The position numbers and the translations under genes were made by a program. This document shows, one piece after another, positions 1 to 5,251 of a stretch of 15,432 nt of DNA. The DNA comes from an uncultured Alphaproteobacteria bacterium (lineage in GTDB: Bacteria; Pseudomonadota; Alphaproteobacteria; RF32; CAG-239). The stretch's first letter is position 1, and each line of letters starts with the position of its first letter. The stretch is from NCBI GenBank assembly GCA_946618745.1, contig CAMOLN010000003.1:1-15432 (forward strand), written 5' to 3'. The notes beneath the pieces were generated by a model, which saw nothing but the letters and a program-made list of their open reading frames with translations, did no database searches and was not told the origin of the DNA.

Positions 1-529
1 AATTCGGATCACCCAAAGTGGTTGCATCATATTTACTGGTCTTATTAGTGCTGTATGTGCGGTTGTAAAAAGCTTCAAAACCAAAGTTGCTATGCGGGCG
101 GAATCCTAAAACCACTCCGATATTATCCTGATGATCAATCATTTCTCCCGAACTGATATCAATTCCACCTGATGATGGGAAGACCGCATCATTAAAATTA
201 ACTTTTTTATTATTGGTTTCTACTTGCGACTTATTATATTCAAAACCTATATAATACTTATAACTGCGAACTTTTTCATAAGTTTCCTCGGCTTTATCTT
301 TGATTTTTCTCATATCCTTTTCAAACGAGCGATCATAACCTTCATACATCGCACTGCAAGGACACATAATGGTTCTTCCTTGCACGACCGAGCCGTTAGC
401 ATCAAAAGCCTCATCAGGATTACACGGACACCATTTAATACCATACAAATCACCATACTCAGAGGCATTTGCACTTCCGTTTATCAACCAAAAACATATT
501 GCCAATCCGGCCAACAGAATCTTTTTCAT
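1..529 (-). CDS. Exported, probably outer-membrane beta-barrel protein (C-terminus outside the window)
   Basis: An open minus-strand frame starts at ATG 529 and runs off the left edge after 176 codons. It is preceded by AAAGG about 4 nt upstream of the start. The N-terminus is a clear signal peptide: MKK, a hydrophobic core to about residue 18, then a likely signal peptidase I site after NGSANA (about residue 22). The mature part opens with two Cys-Pro-Cys motifs (residues 34-36 and 56-58), then a charged helix-like stretch (about 66-88). After that come alternating aromatic and polar segments such as YKYYIGFEYN and NFGFEAFYNR that look like beta-strands of an outer-membrane barrel. The strand pattern is seen directly; the barrel assignment is inferred and the exact family is not recognised. 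The paired CPC motifs in a periplasmic or surface segment are unusual and could form disulfides or bind metal. Confidence 0.75.
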   Translation of the reverse strand, partial: MKKILLAGLAICFWLINGSANASEYGDLYGIKWCPCNPDEAFDANGSVVQGRTIMCPCSAMYEGYDRSFEKDMRKIKDKAEETYEKVRSYKYYIGFEYNKSQVETNNKKVNFNDAVFPSSGGIDISSGEMIDHQDNIGVVLGFRPHSNFGFEAFYNRTYSTNKTSKYDATTLGDPN

Positions 530-586
530 CAACCTTTTTTATTCCAAAATCAACACACTGCTTGCAGTCTAATTGATTTATAAATA

Positions 587-611
587 AATCACAAGCAAGG
601 CTTGATTTTTT
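587..611. terminator. Weak hairpin between the two leftmost minus-strand genes
   Basis: AATCACAAGC and GCTTGATT form an imperfect stem around a 3-nt loop, 24 nt past the stop of the 626-residue gene on the minus strand. The better T-run (TTTTTT) is on the plus strand, and the minus-strand tail is the broken TTTATTTAT. It may act as a weak terminator for the minus-strand gene. Confidence 0.3.
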
Positions 612-634
612 GCACAAAAAATATTGATAAAAAT

Positions 635-2515
635 TTACGCCCTTTGTTGCACTAAAAATCTATTAACAAAATTTTCCGCTGTTTTGTAATTATTGCAAGT
701 TATATAATTAGGTAAATCAGGACTATTTAACATTGCGGTCTTTATATCCCCGTTTGTGTTATTATTTATAAAATCATTAACCGAAGTTACTTTGGTGTTT
801 TCGCTGTCTTGCGGTTTATAATCTAACATTTTTCTTATCAAATTATCAGCGTTTTTCCCAATATTGTCATTGCTTAATTCTTTGATAAAATTATTAAACA
901 GGGTCATATTCTTAATATGAGTAACAGCTGTTGATACAAAATATTTATTTTCACTGTTTAGACCGCTTTGGATATTGAAATCAAACATTTTTTCGCAATA
1001 ATTATTATAGTTTAAATAAACTAATGCTTCATGACAATGCCGTTTCTTGATGCCATCTCTAAAATTGGGATCATCTGGTTTTAATTTTGCGATAAATGCC
1101 GCTGTTTTTAATGTGCTTTCATCAGGATTATTACGTATATGATTGCATAATATTTTTCCGCTTTTTTCACTGTTGAAATAAACCGAATATATCGCCGCTA
1201 ATTGGTTTTGGGTTAAAGTGCACCCCTTAAGTTGATTTGCCATAGCCTTAAACACTCTGCCGTTCTCGCGTTTTTGTGCCCAAGCAAGTGTAAGTTCCAT
1301 AGCTTTTTCATAAGTAATTTTTTCCTCAGGGTGTTGTTTCAAATATAAACGGGTTGATATCCAGCAACTGTTATTAGGATCTCCATTAATCGGATAATAA
1401 AACAAACCGGCCCCTAATGTATTTGGCGTAGTATTATTGTCCGTATAACCTGTGCTTCTGAAAAATTCTGTCGGTAATAATGTTCGGTGAATCAGTGGTT
1501 CAGTATCTTTCAATGCCTTTTCCAAAGAATTAACATCAGAAATAGTATAAAACTTTGTTTGAATAGATTCATGTTCAGGTGCAACGACTATTTCGGTTTG
1601 AGGAACTTTTTTATCTGTATCATTTTCTGAGGATTGCCCGCGCAGCGAAAATCCTCCGCCGCCGATACCGGCTAAACTAAGCATCAATCCAAAAATAGTC
1701 CGCTTTTTGTGTTCACTGGCAGTATTTTTTATCTCGATTGTGCTGTTTTTATACACTTTATAGGCAACTTTTGCAGTTTTGGTAATTACAGGAATGGCTG
1801 TTTTAATGAATTTGTTGCAAGCAGCATCTAAAAATTTATTGAGATTATCTGCGGCTTTTTTGCTTTTTTCATCGTCAACAAAAGAATTTTGCCAAACATT
1901 TTTTACCACAATTTTTGCCGCTTTATTCAAAGCCTTTCCTGTTTCACTGTTTTTACCCACGGCAATAGCCGTTAAAAGCAACGGTGCAGTAACAATTTTT
2001 GCTCCGACATTTACTACATTTCGGGATAAATGCTCAGAGGCACTAGCTATAAATTTATTAAATGATTCAAGGGCATTTTCTCCCTTTTCCCCTAAACTAG
2101 CCATTATAGCATCAAATTGTTCTTCAACTTTCTTATCATTTAAGGTTAATTGACTTTTTTCATCAATATGTTTATGAATTCTTGCCAATCTGACTGCACT
2201 GTTATATTTCACTACAGCCAAATCAATCATACGATTTTTTATTTGTTGCGAGGCAAGAGATTTTTGCCTTTTGCGTAATATTTTCCATTCTTTTCTATCT
2301 AGAGGCAATATTTTATATCCGTCAATATCAATATAATCGCTTGGTTTAGCAGTTTCAGCTACTTCATCATTGCTGAACAAATCTTTTACAAAAGCTTCTT
2401 TATCACCGTGGTAACTGAGAGGCACCACAAAATTATGTCCGCCCAATAAGCAGTATACGGGATCTTCTCCGGCATTTTTATATTCTTTTAGCGGATATTT
2501 TGGGTTTGCCTTCAT
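635..2515 (-). CDS. Large protein with membrane-type segments and a GH24 (T4/phage-type) lysozyme-like domain
   Basis: 626 residues. The start is ATG 2515, with AGGAG 6 nt upstream. Residues 1-75 are a polar N-terminal region. Residues 80-270 are basic and helical with a hydrophobic stretch (about 171-187), and 273-290 is a second one (GLMLSLAGIGGGG). From about 340 the sequence follows GH24 muramidases: Glu350, Tyr357 and Asp359 have the spacing of the catalytic E-x8-D, followed by NTLGAG (366-370) where the family has TIGYG. Then come LTQNQLAAIYSVYFN (434-448), matching the family's LTxxQxDALxSFxFN, and KRHCHEALVYL (491-501), matching the RRxxExxL end. Thr366 is one residue further from the Asp than usual. 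Residues 510-626 match nothing I know. There is no classical signal peptide, so export or phage origin is open. The muramidase reading is inferred from motif spacing; activity is not certain. Confidence 0.65.
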   Translation of the reverse strand: MKANPKYPLKEYKNAGEDPVYCLLGGHNFVVPLSYHGDKEAFVKDLFSNDEVAETAKPSDYIDIDGYKILPLDRKEWKILRKRQKSLASQQIKNRMIDLAVVKYNSAVRLARIHKHIDEKSQLTLNDKKVEEQFDAIMASLGEKGENALESFNKFIASASEHLSRNVVNVGAKIVTAPLLLTAIAVGKNSETGKALNKAAKIVVKNVWQNSFVDDEKSKKAADNLNKFLDAACNKFIKTAIPVITKTAKVAYKVYKNSTIEIKNTASEHKKRTIFGLMLSLAGIGGGGFSLRGQSSENDTDKKVPQTEIVVAPEHESIQTKFYTISDVNSLEKALKDTEPLIHRTLLPTEFFRSTGYTDNNTTPNTLGAGLFYYPINGDPNNSCWISTRLYLKQHPEEKITYEKAMELTLAWAQKRENGRVFKAMANQLKGCTLTQNQLAAIYSVYFNSEKSGKILCNHIRNNPDESTLKTAAFIAKLKPDDPNFRDGIKKRHCHEALVYLNYNNYCEKMFDFNIQSGLNSENKYFVSTAVTHIKNMTLFNNFIKELSNDNIGKNADNLIRKMLDYKPQDSENTKVTSVNDFINNNTNGDIKTAMLNSPDLPNYITCNNYKTAENFVNRFLVQQRA

Positions 2516-2538
2516 TTTAATCTCCTAACAATAAAACT

Positions 2539-2567
2539 ATTCTACCACAAATTGTCTGTTGTAGCAA
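2539..2567 (-). promoter_or_regulatory. Sigma70-type promoter of the lysozyme-domain gene
   Basis: On the minus strand, TTGCTA (2562-2567) and TAGAAT (2539-2544) are separated by exactly 17 nt. They lie 24 nt before the start codon, with AGGAG (2522-2526) in between. Confidence 0.55.
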
Positions 2568-2596
2568 GTTTATTTTCCCTCCATAATACTATAAAA

Positions 2597-2620
2597 GCAA
2601 ATAAGTAAAAAAATGCTAAA
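2597..2620 (+). repeat. 24-bp direct repeat, left copy (flanks the tRNA-Gln block)
   Basis: A 24-nt AT-rich sequence starting GCAAATAAG and ending ATGCTAAA. It recurs perfectly at 3017-3040, so the two copies bracket tRNA-Gln and its two 64-bp repeats. Confidence 0.8.
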
Positions 2621-2652
2621 TTAAAATAAATATAAAAAAAATAAAAACACGC

Positions 2653-2681
2653 TTGCAATTAAAAATAAATTACTGTATAGA
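2653..2681 (+). promoter_or_regulatory. Promoter of tRNA-Gln
   Basis: TTGCAA (2653-2658) and TATAGA (2676-2681) are 17 nt apart, ending 17 nt before the mature tRNA 5' end. This geometry gives a short leader of roughly 10 nt. Confidence 0.6.
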
Positions 2682-2698
2682 GAAAAGCAAATAACGAT

Positions 2699-2772
2699 TG
2701 CTTGATCGTCTAATGGTAGGACAGCGGACTCTGACTCCGTTAATCTTGGTTCGAATCCAGGTCAAGCAGCCA
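2699..2772 (+). tRNA. tRNA-Gln, anticodon CTG
   Basis: The cloverleaf folds by hand. The 7-bp acceptor is TGCTTGA/TCAAGCA. The D-arm is GTCT...GGAC. The anticodon stem GCGGA/TCCGT carries loop CTCTGAC, so the anticodon is CTG. The T-arm is CTTGG-TTCGAAT-CCAGG. The discriminator is G and CCA is encoded. The first U-A pair and G discriminator fit glutamine tRNAs. The last 14 nt (2759-2772) are repeated at 2955-2968 and 3858-3871. Confidence 0.95.
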
Positions 2773-2822
2773 ATAAAAAAGCCCCTTTAACGGGGTTTTT
2801 TTATTGGCTGATTAACCTGAGC
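2759..2822 (+). repeat. 64-bp tRNA-tail repeat, copy 1 (tRNA-Gln 3' end plus terminator)
   Basis: Perfect 64-bp direct repeat with 2955-3018. It begins with the last 14 nt of tRNA-Gln including CCA, contains a GCCCC/GGGG terminator with a T7 run, and ends ATTAACCTGAGC. It also contains a 19-nt inverted repeat with one mismatch: the CAGCCA of the tRNA end reappears as TGGCTG after the terminator. Confidence 0.95.
2781..2802 (+). terminator. Rho-independent terminator of tRNA-Gln
   Basis: GCCCC, loop TTTAA, CGGGG and T7 begin 8 nt after the CCA end. Flanking A6 and T7 tracts extend the stem and make the hairpin potentially bidirectional. Confidence 0.85.
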
Positions 2823-2954
2823 TGAAGAACCAAGTCGGTTCGACGAACAGCTTGCGAAGAAGTGCAAGCTGTGAGGACGAGGCGGCGAAGCCGTCCGAGG
2901 TCTTGAGCCGATAAGGCGAAAGATGCGCAGTGCTATGAGCGCGCGCACAATCTA
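2823..2954 (+). ncRNA. GC-rich structured segment between tRNA-tail repeats (candidate rtT-like RNA)
   Basis: These 132 nt are much richer in G+C than their surroundings. Three successive hairpins are visible: GAACC/GGTTC with a 5-nt loop (2827-2841), a perfect 9-bp ACAGCTTGC/GCAAGCTGT with an 8-nt loop (2847-2872), and GGAC...GGC-GAA-GCC-GTCC (2875-2896). The last 43 nt (from 2912) recur with two changes at 3814-3856. A 10-codon frame, MRSAMSARTI, starts at 2923 after AAGG. The layout (tRNA, spacer, copy of the tRNA 3' end) resembles the E. coli tyrT/rtT repeats, but I see no sequence match. An RNA function is inferred; the structures are seen. Confidence 0.4.
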
Positions 2955-3018
2955 AGGTCAAGCAGCCAATAAAAAAGCCCCTTTAACGGGGTTTTTTTAT
3001 TGGCTGATTAACCTGAGC
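2955..3018 (+). repeat. 64-bp tRNA-tail repeat, copy 2
   Basis: Identical over 64 bp to 2759-2822. It carries the tRNA-Gln 3' terminal 14 nt with CCA but no tRNA body. It is followed directly by the right copy of the 24-bp repeat, with a 2-nt overlap. Confidence 0.95.
2977..2998 (+). terminator. Second copy of the tRNA-Gln terminator
   Basis: The same GCCCC-TTTAA-CGGGG-T7 hairpin, inside repeat copy 2. It would stop transcription that reads through the first terminator and the structured segment. Confidence 0.75.
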
Positions 3019-3040
3019 AAATAAGTAAAAAAATGCTAAA
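3017..3040 (+). repeat. 24-bp direct repeat, right copy
   Basis: Perfect copy of 2597-2620, starting at the last two bases of repeat copy 2. The TGCTAAAAT that ends it looks like an extended -10 element and may help drive the transporter gene downstream, but I see no good -35. Confidence 0.8.
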
Positions 3041-3129
3041 ATTTATAAAATTTTTAAAAAATCATTGTTTTTTCATTTTTTTATTTTAGTATACACGAAG
3101 ATTACATCTGAGTTATGGGAGAAGATTGT

Positions 3130-3838
3130 ATGCTGTTTGATTTGTTTTGGATTTTAGTCACCTTATTTATCGTTATCCTTATTTGTTACTTAGCTAAAAA
3201 TAAAAATCAAGGATACGTTATTTTAACGGCATTATACAGCACGATGGCTGTTTCATCAGCAATTGCCGCAACCAAGATGATTTCCATATTCGGGTTTTAT
3301 GTTCCGGGGGGGGGGTATTATTTATGCCGCCTCATTTTTAATTACTGATTTGATCTCTGAAATTCATGGCAAACAGGCAGCTATCAAAACAGTCTATTGC
3401 GGTTTTATCGCCATGCTGATTTTTGCTGGATATTCTCTTTTGATTCTGCATTGGCAGTCAGCTCCATTCTATACTCAACAAGCAGCCTTTGAATCTGTAG
3501 TCGGATTGTCATTCAGGATAACCATGGCCGGATGGATATCCTTTATGGTCAGCCAATATTGGGACGTAATTGTTTTTCATCGTCTCAAAGAATCTGATAA
3601 AAATTATATTAGCAAACATTTATGGATACGTAATTGCGGCTCGACAATCACCAGTCAGTTTATTGATTCGGCTCTTTTTATTTTTATCGCGTTTTATGGC
3701 ATTTATGATGTTTGGCCAATGATATTTTCACAGTACATAGTAAAAGTCATAATTGCGCTTAGCGACACTCCCTTTGCCTATTGGGGTAGATATGTTCTAA
3801 ATTTAAATTCTTCTAAGGCGAAAGATGCGCAGTGCTAA
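3130..3838 (+). pseudogene. VUT family (YhhQ-like) queuosine-precursor transporter, frame broken at a G10 tract
   Basis: Two frames encode one membrane protein. The first ends after FYVPGG at ten consecutive Gs (3306-3315). The second continues as IIYAASFLITDLISEIHGK, the family's signature loop (TDLxSEIxGK), then WISFMVSQYWDVIVFHRLK, LWIRNCGSTITSQFIDSALF and a final KVIIALSDTPFAYW. With nine Gs the product would be about 235 residues, the normal size for the family, which imports queuine/preQ precursors for tRNA modification through the inner membrane. I chose ATG 3130 over ATG 3115 because GGGAG at 3117-3121 is then a Shine-Dalgarno 8 nt away. The last seven residues (KAKDAQC) are read from a tRNA-tail repeat, so the native 3' end has been replaced. 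The frameshift could be phase variation, decay or a homopolymer sequencing error. Confidence 0.8.
3306..3315 (+). repeat. Homopolymeric G10 tract inside the transporter coding sequence
   Basis: Ten Gs follow CC at the point where the reading frame must shift. Nine Gs (or six or twelve) restore one continuous frame. In an AT-rich genome such a tract is conspicuous and is the typical substrate of slipped-strand mispairing. Confidence 0.85.
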
Positions 3839-3886
3839 AAGCGCGCGCACAATCTAAGGTCAAGCAGCCAATAAAAAAGCCCCTTT
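3814..3886 (+). repeat. Third, partial copy of the tRNA-Gln tail element
   Basis: 73 nt matching 2912-2984 with two substitutions (TG to AA at 3836-3837). It includes the GC-rich end of the structured segment, the 14-nt tRNA tail and the left terminator arm. The right arm differs (TTTGCA loop instead of TTTAAC). It overlaps the last codons of the transporter gene. Confidence 0.9.
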
Positions 3887-3894
3887 GCAGGGGC
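3871..3894 (-). terminator. Terminator of the tandem-repeat protein gene
   Basis: Read on the minus strand, GCCCC, loop TGCAAA, GGGGC and T6 start 6 nt after the stop at 3900. One arm comes from the third tRNA-tail repeat, so the gene uses a terminator donated in part by that element. Confidence 0.75.
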
Positions 3895-3899
3895 AGGGA

Positions 3900-4607
3900 T
3901 TAATCATCCGGATAGTCTTCATCGGGTGGAATAACCCGGCACTCAAAATCCGGTTGTCCGGGTGCATCGGAAGGCTCACAATCATTATCATCAGCTGAAG
4001 GCACTAAATGCGCTGATTTTGCCTTCGTCGCAATATAAGCATTGATTTCCTTCTGATAGCCAAGTTTTTTAAGCATATCCATAGCCTCGGCACAAGTAAA
4101 ATATCCGCTACGAATAGACTTTTTGACTTCACTGGCATTATTACGCCTGATTAATGCAACTTGAGCCTTATCATCCAGATAATTATGCTTATCCAGATAA
4201 TTCATAATTTCATCATGGTTTCCGCGCTCAATCAATGCAACTAAGCCCTCACTGTCCAAACTATAGTTGGCAATATAGGCCATGATTTCCTCATGATTAT
4301 TACGCTGAACCAGCATGATTTCATTAGCCTCGCCCAAACTGAAAGCGGCAATCCAAGCCATAATTTTATCATGATCTCCTTGGTTGAGAAGCTCTGTTTT
4401 AAATTGGTTTATTGCAACCCAAGCTTCATCGCCAAAACAGCGCCATTCACTATAAGCCTTAATTTCTTCAGGGTTGCCACGCTCTACCAGCGCGATTTGC
4501 GCCTCGATACAAAAAGAACTGTAATGAACTTCATCGAGAATTGCATTCATTATTTCCTTATGATCACCGCGAGCAATCATTTCAAGTTGTAGTGCTTTAT
4601 TATACAT
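3900..4607 (-). CDS. Protein of about seven tandem helical repeats with an acidic C-terminal tail
   Basis: 235 residues built from repeats of about 26-33 residues. The core pattern is L-[IV]-x-R-[GN]-[ND]-H-x-E-I-M-x-Y-[IL], then a less conserved helix ending in A. Units begin near residues 8, 39, 73, 99, 125, 152 and 179. The centre copies are clearest, for example LVQRNNHEEIMAYI and LIERGNHDEIMNYL. The C-terminus (about 200-235) is acidic and proline-rich (EPSDAPGQPD, PPDEDYPDD) with two cysteines. There is no signal peptide or membrane segment, so it is probably cytosolic, or secreted by a route not visible here. The two-helix repeat suggests an alpha-solenoid scaffold for protein binding; that is inference. 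The start ATG 4607 has no clear Shine-Dalgarno sequence, only an A/T-rich leader. Function unknown. Confidence 0.8.
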   Translation of the reverse strand: MYNKALQLEMIARGDHKEIMNAILDEVHYSSFCIEAQIALVERGNPEEIKAYSEWRCFGDEAWVAINQFKTELLNQGDHDKIMAWIAAFSLGEANEIMLVQRNNHEEIMAYIANYSLDSEGLVALIERGNHDEIMNYLDKHNYLDDKAQVALIRRNNASEVKKSIRSGYFTCAEAMDMLKKLGYQKEINAYIATKAKSAHLVPSADDNDCEPSDAPGQPDFECRVIPPDEDYPDD

Positions 4608-4651
4608 AATTTATTTTTTTTATAATTAATAATAATTTCAATCATTCTCAT

Positions 4652-4678
4652 ATTATACAAATAAAAATTAATTATCAA
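4652..4678 (-). promoter_or_regulatory. Candidate promoter of the tandem-repeat protein gene
   Basis: On the minus strand, TTGATA (4673-4678) and a consensus TATAAT (4652-4657) are separated by 15 nt, slightly short, and lie 44 nt before the start codon. The rest of 4608-4814 is AT-rich with no gene. A plus-strand TTTACT-16-TATAAT (4699-4726) is also present with nothing recognisable after it. Confidence 0.4.
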
Positions 4679-4814
4679 TATTTTTTTATATGCCAATATT
4701 TACTGTTTTAACAGGGCAAGTATAATTTTTAGAATGAACAATGCTAAAATGTACGGCTAAAAGCATATCGCAATTAACAAAAAAAATATTTTTTCAAATG
4801 AACCGCAAATTCTT

Positions 4815-4853
4815 GATAAAAAACAAGAGGTTGCATTAAAAAATACAACCTCT
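4815..4853 (-). terminator. Distal terminator of the tRNA-Lys unit
   Basis: An 8-bp stem AGAGGTTG/CAACCTCT around a 12-nt loop, followed on the minus strand by TGTTTTTTATC. It lies 8 nt beyond the copied tRNA-Lys tail. Confidence 0.7.
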
Positions 4854-4860
4854 CTCCAAA

Positions 4861-4880
4861 TTGGTGAGCCCGGCGGGATT
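4861..4880 (-). repeat. Copy of the tRNA-Lys 3' end (tRNA-tail repeat)
   Basis: 20 nt identical to 5034-5053, that is the last 19 nt of tRNA-Lys including CCA plus one downstream base. The next 10 nt of the tRNA (TCGAACCCAC on the plus strand, 5053-5062) reappear at 4961-4970, as if the duplicated T-arm had been split by about 80 nt. Confidence 0.9.
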
Positions 4881-5003
4881 ACTTCGCTTACGTTGCGTTG
4901 ACAGCGCTCGTTCGCGATATATCGCTCACCGGCACACTTCCGCTTGCCTCTCGCTTGTACTCGAACCCACTTCCCCGCGGGTTCTTATCCCAACTTCCCC
5001 AAC
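4881..5003 (-). ncRNA. GC-rich structured segment after tRNA-Lys (candidate rtT-like RNA)
   Basis: 123 nt, GC-rich against an AT-rich background, lying between the tRNA-Lys terminator and the copied tail. On the minus strand it starts with a hairpin GAACCC...GGGTTC followed by GA, the same GAACC/GGTTCGA hairpin that opens the tRNA-Gln segment. It also contains the 12-nt palindrome GCGATATATCGC. No convincing reading frame. An RNA role is inferred from layout only. Confidence 0.4.
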
Positions 5004-5032
5004 AAAAAAACTCCCACTTTGGGGAGTTTTTT
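5004..5032 (-). terminator. Proximal terminator of tRNA-Lys
   Basis: On the minus strand, CTCCCC, loop AAAGT, GGGAG and T7 start a few nt after the CCA end. A/T tracts on both sides lengthen the stem. Confidence 0.85.
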
Positions 5033-5034
5033 AT

Positions 5035-5110
5035 TGGTGAGCCCGGCGGGATTCGAACCCACGACCCTTTGATTAAAAGTCAAATGCTCTACCTACTGAG
5101 CTACGAGCCC
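5035..5110 (-). tRNA. tRNA-Lys, anticodon TTT
   Basis: Minus-strand cloverleaf. The acceptor GGGCTCG pairs with CGGGCTC through two G-T wobbles. The D-arm is GCTCAGTAGGTAGAGC. The anticodon stem TTTGA/TCAAA has loop CTTTTAA, so the anticodon is TTT. The T-arm is GTGGG-TTCGAAT-CCCGC. The discriminator is A and CCA is encoded. It closely resembles bacterial tRNA-Lys. Confidence 0.96.
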
Positions 5111-5129
5111 GAACTCAAAACTAAAAGCA

Positions 5130-5158
5130 CATATAAAATATAAAAAATCTCAAGTCAA
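5130..5158 (-). promoter_or_regulatory. Promoter of tRNA-Lys
   Basis: Minus-strand TTGACT (5153-5158) and TATATG (5130-5135) are 17 nt apart, ending 19 nt before the tRNA 5' end. The geometry is nearly the same as the tRNA-Gln promoter. The remaining 5159-5251 is AT-rich leader before the next gene, with no clear promoter for it. Confidence 0.6.
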
Positions 5159-5251
5159 TAAAAAAAATAAAAAAAATTTTTAAAATGTAAGAAATTTGTT
5201 AATAATTAGATGTTATCATGACTTCAAATTCTAAAAAACAGTGAGGGTAAA

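Noticed and set aside
224..583. Plus-strand reading frames over the left-end gene (224-583, 369-572)
   Set aside because: They are antisense to the signal-peptide-bearing minus-strand gene and have no ribosome site or recognisable product.
1779..2153. 124-codon plus-strand frame inside the lysozyme-domain gene
   Set aside because: Hydrophobic shadow of the lysine- and alanine-rich coding strand, without its own start signals.
2759..3018. The 64-bp repeats at the tRNA-Gln 3' end as attL/attR of an integrated island
   Set aside because: The interval holds only 132 nt with no integrase or other gene, and the same layout occurs at tRNA-Lys without mobile genes. A scar of an old excision cannot be excluded, but nothing supports it directly.
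4293..4592. Plus-strand frame across the tandem-repeat protein gene
   Set aside because: Antisense to a repeat-bearing coding sequence; the product has no family features.
4699..4726. Plus-strand promoter TTTACT-16-TATAAT in the gap before the tRNA-Lys unit
   Set aside because: No gene or structured RNA follows in that direction before the opposing terminator, and such matches are expected by chance in very AT-rich sequence.
2597..5110. CRISPR array suggested by repeated segments
   Set aside because: The repeats are few, of different lengths, carry tRNA ends and terminators, and have no regular spacers or cas genes.
4898..5143. 81-codon plus-strand frame through the Lys element and tRNA-Lys
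   Set aside because: About half of it is the reverse complement of tRNA-Lys and its terminator, giving the GEPGGIRTHDP-type peptide that is a common false annotation over tRNA genes.
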